Source: Prochlorococcus sp. AG-347-M23
GTDB lineage: Bacteria; Cyanobacteriota; Cyanobacteriia; PCC-6307; Cyanobiaceae
Direction of reading: 5' to 3'
NCBI GenBank assembly: GCA_003278855.1
Contig: QCCU01000005.1
Coordinates: forward strand, 36,453-100,452
DNA: 64,000 nt
The notes beneath the pieces were generated by a model. The model was not told where the DNA came from and did no database searches. It worked only from the letters and a program-made list of their open reading frames with translations. The position numbers and the translations under genes were made by a program. This document shows positions 53,518-64,000 of this stretch, piece after piece; the stretch's first letter is position 1; every line of letters starts with the position of its first letter.

Positions 53518-54099
53518 ATGGTACTTAGTTCATCTCATATCTATTCCAAAGGTAATCTTGATATTGTAAAAACAAATACTGCTAACAAAAATAACGTAAA
53601 AAAATTCTCACAAAATGGACAAATCCAAATCTATAAATCTTCTTATAGAGGTAGCTACACATCTATCATTAGAGACTCTCTAAGAAATGCTGCCCTTGGC
53701 AAGAAAGTGTTACTAATACAATTTATGAAAGGAGGGGTCAAGCAAGGAGTTGATAATGCAGTAAAGCTATGCGGTAATTTAACCTGGGTAAGATCATCAA
53801 ATTCCTTTGACCAATATAATTCTGAAGAAATTGAAAATAATAAAAATTTTAAAAAATCTATCCATGAATCTACTATTGAATTATGGAACTTTTGTAAAAG
53901 AGAACTACATTCTGGAGAAAACGACCAAATCATACTCGATGAAATTTTTTCAGCTATTGACATGAAAATTATCGAGAAAGATGATTTGATTTCAACACTT
54001 GAAAACCGATTTATATCAGGAGATGTAATCCTTACTGGTACAGATATACCTAAAGATTTATTATTAATGGCTAATCAAATTACGGAACTTCGCTCATAA
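53518..54099 (+). CDS. CobO/BtuR-like P-loop family protein with degenerate Walker A
   Basis: GKKVLLIQFMKGGVKQG, IILDEIFSAIDMKII, VILTGTDIPKDLLLMANQITEL resemble CobO; the canonical GxGKGKTT is replaced by YRGSYTSI. Confidence 0.8.
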   Translation: MVLSSSHIYSKGNLDIVKTNTANKNNVKKFSQNGQIQIYKSSYRGSYTSIIRDSLRNAALGKKVLLIQFMKGGVKQGVDNAVKLCGNLTWVRSSNSFDQYNSEEIENNKNFKKSIHESTIELWNFCKRELHSGENDQIILDEIFSAIDMKIIEKDDLISTLENRFISGDVILTGTDIPKDLLLMANQITELRS

Positions 54100-54103
54100 A
54101 ACA

Positions 54104-54697
54104 ATGCTAAAAAATGATCTTTGGATAAATCAAAAAGCTTCGGAAGGCATGATAAAACCCTTTCAATCAAATTTGGTTAGACATCTTGAGCCTGACAATC
54201 AACAAAAGCCAGTCTTGAGTTACGGATGTTCGTCTTATGGCTATGATTTAAGACTTTCATCAAAAGAATTCCTAATCTTCAGACATATCCCTGGGACTGT
54301 GATGAACCCTAAAAAGTTTAATCCCAATAATTTAGAGAAAACTGTTCTTCACCATGATAAAGATGGAGACTTTTTCATTCTTCCTGCTCACTCCTATGGT
54401 TTAGGAGTTGCTTTAGAAAAGATGAAAGTACCAGAAAATATAACTGTAATCTGTATAGGCAAAAGTACTTACGCACGACTTGGAATTATTGTTAATACAA
54501 CTCCCGCAGAGGCAGGATGGGAAGGTCATCTAACTTTAGAGTTTAGTAATAGTTCAGGTGCTGATTGCAGAATTTATGCTGAAGAGGGTATTTGCCAACT
54601 ACTCTTTTTTGAAGGTGATCCATGCTCTACAACCTATGAAGATAGAAGAGGTAAATATCAAAACCAACCAGAAAAAGTAACTCTTGCAAAGATCTAA
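54104..54697 (+). CDS. dcd: dCTP deaminase
   Basis: LSYGCSSYGYDLRLS, VICIGKSTYARLGIIVNTTPAEAGWEGHLTLEFSNSS, GICQLLFFEGDP. Confidence 0.96.
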   Translation: MLKNDLWINQKASEGMIKPFQSNLVRHLEPDNQQKPVLSYGCSSYGYDLRLSSKEFLIFRHIPGTVMNPKKFNPNNLEKTVLHHDKDGDFFILPAHSYGLGVALEKMKVPENITVICIGKSTYARLGIIVNTTPAEAGWEGHLTLEFSNSSGADCRIYAEEGICQLLFFEGDPCSTTYEDRRGKYQNQPEKVTLAKI

Positions 54698-54698
54698 A

Positions 54699-55331
54699 AT
54701 GAGTAAAGTTGAACTAATTTCGCTAACTCCTGAAGCAGAAAAAACAATGGCTTATATTGCAAGAGTAAGTAATCCAAAAAATCAGGAAAATGAAGACTAT
54801 TCGAAATTATTGAGTTATTGCATTAAAAATGAACATTGGAGTGTTTTTGAACAGTCATTTATGACCTTGCAAATAGAGACCAACAGAGGAATCGCTGCCC
54901 AAATTTTAAGACATAGATCATTTACTTTCCAGGAATTTTCACAGAGATATGCAGACAGTTCTCAATTGGGTAATATTCCTTTACCAGAGCTAAGGCGTCA
55001 AGATTTTAAAAACAGGCAAAATTCAATTCCTGATCTTCCTGATGATTTAAAAAAAAGATTCAATGAAAAAATTGGTTTACATTTTAAGGCTGCTTCAGAA
55101 CTATATGAAGATTTACTTGCTGAAGGCGTAGCCAAGGAATGTGCGAGATTTGTTTTACCATTAGCAACTCCAACAAGAATCTATATGTCTGGATCATGCA
55201 GATCTTGGATCCATTACATTCATTTAAGATCAGCTCACGGCACACAAAAAGAACATAAGTCTATCGCCCAAAATTGCAAGTATATTTTTAAAAAAAGTTT
55301 TCCGATTGTTTCAAAATCTTTAGAATGGTAA
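54699..55331 (+). CDS. thyX: FAD-dependent thymidylate synthase
   Basis: RHRSFTFQEFSQRYAD (ThyX RHRxxSxxxxSxRY-type motif), LPLATPTRIYMSGSCRSWIHYI. Confidence 0.96.
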   Translation: MSKVELISLTPEAEKTMAYIARVSNPKNQENEDYSKLLSYCIKNEHWSVFEQSFMTLQIETNRGIAAQILRHRSFTFQEFSQRYADSSQLGNIPLPELRRQDFKNRQNSIPDLPDDLKKRFNEKIGLHFKAASELYEDLLAEGVAKECARFVLPLATPTRIYMSGSCRSWIHYIHLRSAHGTQKEHKSIAQNCKYIFKKSFPIVSKSLEW

Positions 55332-55334
55332 AAA

Positions 55335-55925
55335 TTATCCATGACTACGAGGACTAACCTCATTATTTTTATTTTTTTGAATTGTTGAAAATTCAGCATT
55401 AATAATTTCCTCATAAGGTTCCTCTTCTTTTTCTAAATTATTAATAGATTTTCTCATTTTTATTTCATCTTGTTTACCAATAAAAGTGGATATTAGATTA
55501 CCCTCCTTATCAAAAAGATTAACTTGAGGAATCCCGTTTACAGCAAACTCCTTGATATAACTACCCCATTTTTGATTATCAACATTTAAAAAAACAAAAT
55601 TAATATCTTTTTCGTATTCATCTTTAAAAGCAGAAACTTGTGGAGCCATTTCTTTGCAAACTTCACACCATTCAGCATAAAATTCCAGAAATGTAGGCTT
55701 ATTATTTGTGAAAGCTATTTCAGGGTCAACAGATAAATCTCCAAAACTCTTTAGAAGATAAGTTGATTTAAAAGAAAAATTTCTAAACAAAAACAATGAC
55801 AGGACAAAAATAGATATAATCAAAAAAATTATTGTTTTAAAATTTGTCTTTAAAATTTGCTCTTTGCTCTCAGATTGCACTATTGATAAATTACTAACTA
55901 AAAATATTTTAAATAAGTTAAACAA
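55335..55925 (-). CDS. Membrane-anchored thioredoxin-like protein (TxlA/HCF164-like)
   Basis: N-terminal TM; FLEFYAEWCEVCKEMAPQVSAF; VNGIPQVNLFDKEGNLISTFIGKQ. Confidence 0.88.
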   Translation of the reverse strand: MFNLFKIFLVSNLSIVQSESKEQILKTNFKTIIFLIISIFVLSLFLFRNFSFKSTYLLKSFGDLSVDPEIAFTNNKPTFLEFYAEWCEVCKEMAPQVSAFKDEYEKDINFVFLNVDNQKWGSYIKEFAVNGIPQVNLFDKEGNLISTFIGKQDEIKMRKSINNLEKEEEPYEEIINAEFSTIQKNKNNEVSPRSHG

Positions 55926-56017
55926 ATAAAGAGAATTTAAATTTATAAGCTTTTAATCAACTGATAAAATAATAACTAAATAATTAATAAAATTTATTTG
56001 ATTCCTGAAATCTAATT

Positions 56018-57370
56018 ATGCAATCAATCTTTGGAACGGATGGAATAAGAGGAAGATTTAATGAAGAGATAAACTATTCACTAGCCTATAAGGTAGGATT
56101 TGCCCTAGGTTCTAGCTTAGAAAATAAAAGTCCAATAATAATTGGAAGAGATACAAGAATTAGTGGAGATGTTCTGCTTCAGGCAATAACACAAGGTATA
56201 AAAGATAGTGGCAAGAAATTTATAAATCTAGGAATCTGCCCTACCCCAGCTATACCTTTTTTAATCAAACAAGAGAACCTAAGTAGTGGAATCATGATAT
56301 CTGCAAGTCATAATCCGCCAGAATATAATGGCATAAAAATTTTTGATCACAATGGTCAAAAAATTACCAAAAATTTTGAAAATAAAATTCAAAAATTAAT
56401 TGAAGAGTCAAAACACAATATCTCAGTTCCAAGAAATGTGATCCCCCGAAATACAAATAAAGATCTTATCGATATCTATATCAAAAGCCTAATCCAAACA
56501 TTGGGTGGAGAAAATCTAAACGGTTTGAAAATAATATTAGATACATGCCATGGATCAGCAGCAACCTGTGCAAAAAAAATTTTTCATTCTCTTGGTGCTG
56601 ATGTAAGAGTTATCAATAACTCCAAAAATGGTTTGAAAATTAATATGAATTGTGGTTCTACGTACCTCGAACCATTAAAAAAAGCATTAAGAGAGAGTCC
56701 TGCAGATATGGGTTTTAGCTTCGATGGTGACGCCGATAGAGTAATTGGAATAGATTCCAAAGGCAATGTATTAGATGGAGATCACATTCTTTTTCTTTGG
56801 GGCAGAGAACTTATGGAACAAAAAATTCTCACAAATAATTTACTAATATCAACGAAAATGGCAAACTTAGGTTTTGAAAAGGCCTGGAAAAAAATTGGAG
56901 GAATTTTATATAGAACTAATGTAGGAGATAAATATGTGCATGACGCAATTAAGGAAAAAGGAGCAGTTTTAGGAGGTGAGCAGTCAGGTCATATACTTTC
57001 AAAAATTAATAACTTTTCTGGAGATGGAATATTGACTGCACTACAAATTTCAAAATTTTGTAAAAAGAAAAATATTAATTTAAATGATTGGCTAAAAAGT
57101 AGTTTCGAACCTTATCCTCAAAAACTAACCAATATCAATCTTGATTTTAATATTAATAAATTAAATCCAGAAACCAAAATCTTGATTGATCAATCTATAG
57201 AGTTTTTTCAGAAAATATATTCGGATAATTGTAGAGTTTATATAAGGCCTAGCGGCACAGAACCGGTTATGAGAGTTCTTGTTGAGGCCAAAAATCATAA
57301 AAAAGTTGATTCTTTATCACGCGAAATAACAAACAAACTCTTTTTAGAAATTGATAAAATAATAAATTAA
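56018..57370 (+). CDS. glmM: Phosphoglucosamine mutase
   Basis: [60 protein letters not shown]-like ([16 protein letters not shown]). Confidence 0.96.
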   Translation: MQSIFGTDGIRGRFNEEINYSLAYKVGFALGSSLENKSPIIIGRDTRISGDVLLQAITQGIKDSGKKFINLGICPTPAIPFLIKQENLSSGIMISASHNPPEYNGIKIFDHNGQKITKNFENKIQKLIEESKHNISVPRNVIPRNTNKDLIDIYIKSLIQTLGGENLNGLKIILDTCHGSAATCAKKIFHSLGADVRVINNSKNGLKINMNCGSTYLEPLKKALRESPADMGFSFDGDADRVIGIDSKGNVLDGDHILFLWGRELMEQKILTNNLLISTKMANLGFEKAWKKIGGILYRTNVGDKYVHDAIKEKGAVLGGEQSGHILSKINNFSGDGILTALQISKFCKKKNINLNDWLKSSFEPYPQKLTNINLDFNINKLNPETKILIDQSIEFFQKIYSDNCRVYIRPSGTEPVMRVLVEAKNHKKVDSLSREITNKLFLEIDKIIN

Positions 57371-57377
57371 CGGTGTA

Positions 57378-58007
57378 TTAAATTTTTATATAAATCCTCT
57401 CAAAAATATCAAATTGGTTAACAATCGCATATTTTTCCCGATTAGTTTTAACTTTATTTGGATTGAAACTTTCGGAATAATTAAAATCTCTTTTATCTAT
57501 TGTTTTAAAATAAAAATTACTTGATATGGTGTAATCCATATAATCGAATAATTCCTTTACATCCGTTTTTATAAAAATTAAGGTCCCTTTTTGCAATGAA
57601 TTTGAGAGAATCTCAATAAATTCTGGCTGAATTACACGCCTTTTATAATGTCTCTTTTTAAACCATGGATCAGGAAAATTAAAAGAAAGACTTTTTAGAT
57701 GTTGGATAATAAATTTACTTTGGACATTATTCAAAATATTATTAGCATTACCAAAAATAAAATATAGATTTTTGATTTCTCTTTCAAGCACTTTTAATTT
57801 TGCATTTTTGACTAATTTCTCGCGGATTTCAATGCCTAAATAATTCCAACTGGTATTAACTAAAGCCAAATCAAATAGATACTCACCAGCAGCACACCCT
57901 ATATCCAAATGAAGATTCGATTTAGAATCATCAAACATTTCTCTCAAAGAAGGTATTCTCTCAATTTGATTAAAATTACTACTGAGGGGATTAACATGCT
58001 GTCTCAT
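57378..58007 (-). CDS. trmB: tRNA (guanine-N7-)-methyltransferase
   Basis: [57 protein letters not shown]. Confidence 0.95.
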   Translation of the reverse strand: MRQHVNPLSSNFNQIERIPSLREMFDDSKSNLHLDIGCAAGEYLFDLALVNTSWNYLGIEIREKLVKNAKLKVLEREIKNLYFIFGNANNILNNVQSKFIIQHLKSLSFNFPDPWFKKRHYKRRVIQPEFIEILSNSLQKGTLIFIKTDVKELFDYMDYTISSNFYFKTIDKRDFNYSESFNPNKVKTNREKYAIVNQFDIFERIYIKI

Positions 58008-58129
58008 ACAATTATTAATATATTTCTAGGCAATAATATAAAGATGCATAATATTCATAACTATGACAATAGTAAGTCCAAAAGTAACAGTTTGATGTTT
58101 AATTATTATGTGTTTAAAAAGAAAAAGTT

Positions 58130-58753
58130 TTGAACGTTTTTAATCAACTATCTATTTGGCTATCCTTTCAACTTTCAATAATTTTCCTAATTGGTATTCC
58201 TGTTACTCTATCCTTCTGGTCAATTAAAAAAAGAAATAAAGCAGTTATTAAACTTTTATCAATTTATTGGAAAATATCCCTTTTATTTTTTATAAGTCTT
58301 CTCCTTTTAATAGGAAAGTATAATTATGCTCTTGTGATAACAAATATTTCAACATTATTAATGACAGTTTCAGTTTGGTTTTGGAACGATATTAATGATG
58401 AATTAAGAGAATATGATTTTTCTTACTTCCTTACCACAACGACAAAAATATGGAGATGGGCGATAACTTTTATATCTCTCAATTTCTTTATTCAGAGTTT
58501 ACAAAACTTCAACTGCTTTTCTTTTATTAATTCGGATGCGTGTGAAATATGGCTTCAGCCTTCTTCAAATTTATATATTTTTATAAAAAATTTATTTAAT
58601 TTTTTCTTTGGAGCTAACTTTACCCAGCCAATATCAAAATTCTTAGGATTATTTTCATTACTAATCTATATTTTAGGCCTTATTCAATGGTCAATAATCA
58701 AATTGCCTAAGAATGGAAGAAACTCATGCTTCTCAGAAAATGGCAAAAATTGA
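58130..58753 (+). CDS. Conserved cyanobacterial membrane protein (DUF3177-like)
   Basis: Five to six hydrophobic segments; 207 aa; family name from memory. Confidence 0.65.
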   Translation: MNVFNQLSIWLSFQLSIIFLIGIPVTLSFWSIKKRNKAVIKLLSIYWKISLLFFISLLLLIGKYNYALVITNISTLLMTVSVWFWNDINDELREYDFSYFLTTTTKIWRWAITFISLNFFIQSLQNFNCFSFINSDACEIWLQPSSNLYIFIKNLFNFFFGANFTQPISKFLGLFSLLIYILGLIQWSIIKLPKNGRNSCFSENGKN

Positions 58754-59048
58754 TTTAATAAATAGTCTTGAAAAAATAAGTTCCGAGATACCTGATAGGA
58801 TACTTAAATTAGAGGGAATCATTTTAAAAGAAAATCAAAAAGAACAATTAGAAATACTTATTTTCAGAGGTTACAGTAGCTCAACGACTCATCCAGTTGA
58901 AATAGATTCAGAAAAAAAAGTAATCTCACTGACTTATATAATTAGAAACTTTAAACTTTATAAAGCACCGTTAACAGCAACCGAAGAAAATTTTATAAGA
59001 GAACATCAAAACTCATCTTTCTTTTTGAATCAAAAAAACTGGATTTAA
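58740..59048 (+). CDS. Hypothetical conserved protein (start at MAKIDL; ORF track start 58713)
   Basis: [54 protein letters not shown]. Confidence 0.65.
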   Translation: MAKIDLINSLEKISSEIPDRILKLEGIILKENQKEQLEILIFRGYSSSTTHPVEIDSEKKVISLTYIIRNFKLYKAPLTATEENFIREHQNSSFFLNQKNWI

Positions 59049-61951
59049 ATAAATTCAAAATTAATAATATTTGAACATCTTTTGCATAATTTTGTATTTT
59101 GGATTCCACTAAAAGTTTCTTTTTGATAATGCCAACATCTATCACATTTTTGACCTTGAGCTTTATTTATTTGAATTTTACCAAGTGGATTGTTATCAAT
59201 AATCAGAGAATTCTCCTCCAAATCGGATACAACTTGGAAGTTTGATACTATAAGCCAATCCCTAAATAAATCTACATCTTGATTGCCAAATTCTTTTAGC
59301 CAAGTAAGTGAATCTTTTAAAGCTTTATCTTCAGGCAAATAATTAACTTCAGTTTCCAAGGCTGCTCCAATTATTTGTTTGTTCCTACATCCTTCTATAG
59401 CCTTATTAATTTCAACTCTCAAATTTCTTAAGTTTGCAATGTGCTCATTAAGTATTTGATTTTTCCATGACTGCGAAAATATTGGCCATCCTCTTTGAAA
59501 GACTGATTTTTCTTTAGTTGAATATGGAATATTTTGCCAAATATCTTCAGCCATATGACAAAGCACTGGAGAAATAAGTACTGCTAAATTTTCAACCACT
59601 TTTGACATGACAAACTGACAAGATCTTCTCCTAAATTGTGATTTAGAACTTACATATAACCTATCCTTCGCAATATCCAAATAAAAACTTGATAGATCTA
59701 CAACGCAGAAACTTTGCAAAATTTGGAAAAATTTTGAAAATTCATAATTTTCATAAGCGTTTGATATTTGATCTGTAACCTCAACTAATCTGCCTAACAT
59801 CCATTGATCTAAGAAAGGCAATTGATCAATTTCAAAACTATCAATTTTAGGATCATAATCATGAATATTACCTAGAAGATATCTTGCAGTATTACGTACT
59901 TTTCTGTAAACGTCTGAAAGTTGCTTGAGTATATTTGAACCAATTGGAACATCTACTGAATAATCTACAGAGCTAACCCATAGCCTTAAAACATCAGCAC
60001 CATAAGCAGGTTCAGTTTTTTTATTATTACCTCCATTTATAATTATATTTGGATCAACAACATTTCCTAAAGATTTGCTCATTTTTCTTCCGTTTTCATC
60101 AAGTGCAAAACCATGAGTTAAAACTTTCTTATATGGAGGTTGATTATTGACTGCAACAGACGTTAGTAAAGAAGATTGGAACCATCCTCGATGTTGATCT
60201 GAGCCCTCTAAATAAAGATCTGCTGGATACTTTAATTCACTTCTTAGTTCACATACTGCGGCCCAGCTAGATCCTGAATCGAACCAAACATCCATTGTAT
60301 CTGTTCCTTTTTTCCATAGATCCGATTCTTTTGCATAATTTTCTGGCAAAAGATTCTTAACATCCCAATCCCACCAAATATCTGCTCCATGTTCACTAAA
60401 AAGTTTTTGAATATAATTAATTGTCTCTTTGTTAAGGAGTATTTCGTTACCATTTTTTTTATAAAAAACTGGAATAGGTACTCCCCATGACCTTTGTCTA
60501 GAAATGCACCAATCTCCTCTACCAACAACCATAGAATAAATTCTTTTCTTTCCAGTCTTTGGCATCCATTCAACATCTTCGATTGCCTTTAATGCAGATG
60601 ATCTAAAGCCATTGACAGATGCAAACCATTGTTCTGTTGCTCTAAAAATAGTTGGTTTTTTGGTTCTCCAATCATACGGATATCTATGCTTATAATTTTC
60701 TTGTAATAGAAGCGTGTTATTTGCTTTTAAATGTTCAATAATTAGATCATTAGCATCTTTCAGAACATTTGATCCTTTGAATTGACCAGAATATTCATTT
60801 AAGTTACCTTTTTCATCAACTACACACGTTATTGGTAAATCAAATTTTTGACCTACATTAAAATCATCCATACCATGACCAGGCGCGGTATGAACAATTC
60901 CAGTCCCTGATTCTGTTGTAATATAATCTCCTCCAATTACAATTCTGCAATTTTTATCCTTAGAGGGATGTTGATATTCAATATTTTCCAATTTAGAGCC
61001 TTTAACCTCTAGAAGCACCTTGAAATCTTTATTAAATTTCTTACTTAATTTAGAAGATAAATCCTTAGCAAAAAGGTAAATTCGTTTCTCTTCATCGATA
61101 GCAAATACATACTTTATTTTTGGATTTACTGCAACTGCTTCATTTGCAGGTATGGTCCAAGGAGTAGTGGTCCAAATAGTTATGAAAGAATTATTTTGAA
61201 AAAAATCTTTTTTGAAATTAAGATTTTCTTGGATGAAATTTAATAGAATTTCCTCAGATATTTTAGTGATTTTTAATGATACATAAATACTCTTTGAATA
61301 ATGTTCATCAGGGTATTCTAATTCTGCTTCTGCAAGTGCAGTCCTTGAACTTGGACTCCAATGTACAGGTTTAAGGCCTCTGTATATGTAGCTATTTAAA
61401 AACATTTTCCCAAATACTCCAATCTGAGAAGATTCATAACTTTTCTTAAGAGTTAAGTAAGGGTTGTTCCAATCTCCCCATATCCCCCACCTTTTGAAAC
61501 CCTCCTTTTGATTATTAATTTGGATATGGGCATACTCTGTAGCTTTTTTTCTTAAATTTAGAGTGTCAAGATTCTTTCTTTCATCAGATTTTAAATTCTG
61601 AAGAACTTTTAATTCAATAGGTAATCCATGACAGTCCCAGCCAGGTACGAAATGAACTTTAAAGCCTCTTAAAGTTTTGTACTTGTTGATTATGTCTTTT
61701 AAAACTTTATTAAGGGCATGACCCATATGAAGAGCTCCGTTTGCATAAGGAGGGCCATCATGTAATGTAAATATTTCGCCTGAATTACTTGAACCTAATT
61801 GAAAATCAATATCATTGTCAGCCCAAAAATTTTGAATCTCAGGTTCTCTTACAACTGAGTTAGCACGCATTGAGAAGTCAGTTTTGAGTAAATTTAAAGT
61901 CTCTTTATAAGAAAAGTCTGATTTTTGTTCTTTGCTATTTTGAGATTTCAT
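59045..61951 (-). CDS. ileS: Isoleucyl-tRNA synthetase
   Basis: [24 protein letters not shown] (HIGH-type), [17 protein letters not shown] (KMSKS), C-terminal zinc CDRCWHYQ...CKRCSNII. Confidence 0.98.
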   Translation of the reverse strand: MKSQNSKEQKSDFSYKETLNLLKTDFSMRANSVVREPEIQNFWADNDIDFQLGSSNSGEIFTLHDGPPYANGALHMGHALNKVLKDIINKYKTLRGFKVHFVPGWDCHGLPIELKVLQNLKSDERKNLDTLNLRKKATEYAHIQINNQKEGFKRWGIWGDWNNPYLTLKKSYESSQIGVFGKMFLNSYIYRGLKPVHWSPSSRTALAEAELEYPDEHYSKSIYVSLKITKISEEILLNFIQENLNFKKDFFQNNSFITIWTTTPWTIPANEAVAVNPKIKYVFAIDEEKRIYLFAKDLSSKLSKKFNKDFKVLLEVKGSKLENIEYQHPSKDKNCRIVIGGDYITTESGTGIVHTAPGHGMDDFNVGQKFDLPITCVVDEKGNLNEYSGQFKGSNVLKDANDLIIEHLKANNTLLLQENYKHRYPYDWRTKKPTIFRATEQWFASVNGFRSSALKAIEDVEWMPKTGKKRIYSMVVGRGDWCISRQRSWGVPIPVFYKKNGNEILLNKETINYIQKLFSEHGADIWWDWDVKNLLPENYAKESDLWKKGTDTMDVWFDSGSSWAAVCELRSELKYPADLYLEGSDQHRGWFQSSLLTSVAVNNQPPYKKVLTHGFALDENGRKMSKSLGNVVDPNIIINGGNNKKTEPAYGADVLRLWVSSVDYSVDVPIGSNILKQLSDVYRKVRNTARYLLGNIHDYDPKIDSFEIDQLPFLDQWMLGRLVEVTDQISNAYENYEFSKFFQILQSFCVVDLSSFYLDIAKDRLYVSSKSQFRRRSCQFVMSKVVENLAVLISPVLCHMAEDIWQNIPYSTKEKSVFQRGWPIFSQSWKNQILNEHIANLRNLRVEINKAIEGCRNKQIIGAALETEVNYLPEDKALKDSLTWLKEFGNQDVDLFRDWLIVSNFQVVSDLEENSLIIDNNPLGKIQINKAQGQKCDRCWHYQKETFSGIQNTKLCKRCSNIINFEFI

Positions 61952-62072
61952 ACGACGATATAAGAAATATTGGTGATCAAAAGAATTATTTAAATAAATC
62001 TAATTCATTATATTCTTTCTTAATTGAACTGTAGTTTTTTGGGGATTTTTCAAATAACCAATTTAATTGATT

Positions 62073-62522
62073 TCAGACTTTTATATTATCATTTTTATCA
62101 TTTCTTACCCACTTTTTTTGGGTTGTATTTTTATTATTATTCCCAAAATTAAAAAAATTTGAAGGTTTAGTGAAATCACTAAATACCAAATTGATAGATT
62201 CTAATATTTTCAAAAAGTTATTTTTAAACTCCAAAAAGGTAGTTAATTTTTTCTTTTCGTTATCTGTCAATTGGCACCATCTAGATAAAAAAAGCTCTAC
62301 TAGATAAAAAATAACTAATACTGTTAAAAAAGGGAAAATTACTAAAAATGATTCATCTATTGTTTTATTTTTAATTATTAATATAAAACCTATTAATAAA
62401 TTTAAAAAAGCTCTCATTAAGTCTTTTGGTTTTCCGAGCTCAAGATAAATTATCGGTACAGTTAGAAAAATGATCCCAACTAAAATATAAAAAGTTCCCA
62501 AGTAAAATATCAAACTGTTCAT
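62073..62522 (-). CDS. Hypothetical membrane protein
   Basis: 149-aa ORF, three to four hydrophobic helices followed by a polar Asn-rich tail. Confidence 0.6.
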   Translation of the reverse strand: MNSLIFYLGTFYILVGIIFLTVPIIYLELGKPKDLMRAFLNLLIGFILIIKNKTIDESFLVIFPFLTVLVIFYLVELFLSRWCQLTDNEKKKLTTFLEFKNNFLKILESINLVFSDFTKPSNFFNFGNNNKNTTQKKWVRNDKNDNIKV

Positions 62523-62593
62523 TAAATTAACAATTTTATTTAAGTATAAGAGTTGATAAAGATAAGCAAACTATCTATCAGAATTTCCTTAAG

Positions 62594-62675
62594 TGCGGTC
62601 GGGGAGACTTGAACTCCCACACCCGAAGATACGAGTACCTAAAACTCGCGCGTCTACCAATTCCGCCACGACCGC
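62594..62675 (-). tRNA. tRNA-Leu (TAG)
   Basis: Minus strand GCGGTCGTGGCGGAATTGGTAGACGCGCGAGTTTTAGGTACTCGTATCTTCGGGTGTGGGAGTTCAAGTCTCCCCGACCGCA; class II long variable arm; CGAGT-TTTAGGT-ACTCG anticodon arm. Confidence 0.96.
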
Positions 62676-62843
62676 TTAAATAAAATAATAATTGAAAGAG
62701 GTTTATTTTAAAAATTTTTTTTCTTAAGATGATTAATTTGACACATTAAAATTAAATTAAAAATCTCTTAAAAAAATTTTTTATGTTTGATCATGCAATC
62801 ATCTTTAAATATTAGTTATATTGTTTAAAGAATAATAGAAACG

Positions 62844-63863
62844 ATTTCAAACTTAACTAGTAAAAATACAACGAAAAATTCTAATCCTCCAAAAACATTT
62901 AATTGGCAAAAAGAGATTAAAAATTACGTAGATCCGCCAAGTTTTTGGAATCCAACATTAGGTTTGTTTTTTGGCGGTTACTTTCTTGCTTTTCTTAGCA
63001 TATGGCAATGGTATAGAGGTGTTTGGCCTTTACCTTTACTTGTGGCCACTGCGTTTTTAGCTTTACATATTGAAGGTACTGTCATTCATGATGCCTGTCA
63101 TAAAGCTGCTCATCCAGTGCCTTGGATAAATCAAGCAATGGGCCATGGCTCAGCTATTTTATTAGGATTTAGCTTCCCAGTTTTTACGAGGGTTCATTTA
63201 CAACATCATATTCACGTAAATCACCCCAAAAATGATCCAGATCATATTGTCAGTACTTTTGGTCCAATTTGGCTAATTGCTCCAAGATTTTTTTATCATG
63301 AGTTGTTTTTCTTTCAAAGAAAACTCTGGCGAAGATATGAATTACTACAATGGGGAATTGAAAGATCTATATTCATAACAATTATCTTGGCAGGTTTGAA
63401 ATTTGACTTTATGAATTTAATTTATAATTTATGGTTCGGCCCAGCTTTAATGGTAGGGGTCACTTTAGGAATATTTTTTGATTATTTACCCCATAGACCA
63501 TTTCGATCAAGAAATAAATGGATAAATTCTCGAGTTTATCCAAGCAAATTTATGAATTTATTAATAATGGGACAAAATTACCATCTCATTCATCATCTTT
63601 GGCCTTCGATTCCTTGGTTTGAATACAAAATAGCTTATGAAAAAACTAAGCCTTTATTGGATAAAAAAGGCTCCCCTCAAAGGGTTGGGATATTTGAAAG
63701 TAAAGAAGACATTTTTAACTTTATTTATGATCTATTAATAGGTGTAAGGAGTCATAGCAAAAAGAGGGGGAAAATAAGAAAAATCATAAATTTATATCCA
63801 GGCTTTAAAATAAAAAAATTATTATTAAAGATAGTCAACAAAACATTTATTGGAAGCAACTAA
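62844..63863 (+). CDS. crtR: Beta-carotene hydroxylase; ORF track starts at TTG 62964 but conserved frame extends upstream
   Basis: HDACHKAAHP, HLQHHIHVNHPKNDPDH, NYHLIHHLWPSIPWFEY His boxes; upstream in-frame NWQKEIKNYVDPPSFWNPTLGLFFGGY. Confidence 0.9.
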   Translation: MSNLTSKNTTKNSNPPKTFNWQKEIKNYVDPPSFWNPTLGLFFGGYFLAFLSIWQWYRGVWPLPLLVATAFLALHIEGTVIHDACHKAAHPVPWINQAMGHGSAILLGFSFPVFTRVHLQHHIHVNHPKNDPDHIVSTFGPIWLIAPRFFYHELFFFQRKLWRRYELLQWGIERSIFITIILAGLKFDFMNLIYNLWFGPALMVGVTLGIFFDYLPHRPFRSRNKWINSRVYPSKFMNLLIMGQNYHLIHHLWPSIPWFEYKIAYEKTKPLLDKKGSPQRVGIFESKEDIFNFIYDLLIGVRSHSKKRGKIRKIINLYPGFKIKKLLLKIVNKTFIGSN

Positions 63864-63868
63864 CTTAC

Positions 63869-64000
63869 TCATTCGTTAATAATTTTTGGTACTTTAAAAT
63901 ATTTATCTTCTCTCGATGGACCTAATTCTAAAATTTCTTCATTGCAATCCGAATTTTTCTTTTCGTCTTTTCTAAATACATTTACAACTTCTATAGCTCT
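63869..64000 (-). CDS. gatC: Asp/Glu-tRNA amidotransferase subunit C, C-terminal part (truncated by window)
   Basis: Hand translation: RAIEVVNVFRKDEKKNSDCNEEILELGPSREDKYFKVPKIINE*. Confidence 0.88.
   Translation of the reverse strand, partial: RAIEVVNVFRKDEKKNSDCNEEILELGPSREDKYFKVPKIINE

Noticed and set aside
60244-60576. 110-aa ORF within ileS
   Set aside because: Alternate frame of ileS; the ileS translation is convincing.
1-64000. Genomic island, prophage or transposon
   Set aside because: No integrase, transposase or phage structural genes; content is core metabolic/photosynthetic. The tRNAs show no adjacent integrase or direct repeat that I could see.

Overview
The window is an AT-rich, densely packed core-genome segment. 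Gene content and order indicate a marine picocyanobacterium, most likely a high-light Prochlorococcus; strain not assigned. I see no mobile elements, CRISPR arrays, phage genes or rRNA. Main landmarks are rubA-ycf48-psbEFLJ, ndhCKJ, chlD, phrB, fabI-hisB, selD fused to an FAD oxidoreductase, mtnP, tgt-psbK, cobS, a Hik2-type kinase, purH, ispH, amt, sfsA, murJ, glyA, cinA, leuCD, psbI, psbN/psbH, pth, ntcA, dcd-thyX, glmM, trmB, ileS, crtR, and the 3' end of gatC. There are three tRNAs: Met-CAT, Arg-ACG and Leu-TAG. Four small photosystem II genes missing or mis-started in the ORF track (psbF, psbK, psbI, psbN) were read directly from the sequence. The best candidate for something undescribed is the long, structured leader (about 33371-33512) upstream of a very basic DUF3155-type protein. 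Other points of interest are a CobO-like protein with a degenerate P-loop next to ntcA, a RecB/Cas4-like nuclease fused to an RNase H-like exonuclease domain, NtcA boxes at amt and ntcA, and crtR, whose conserved N-terminus lacks a canonical start codon.
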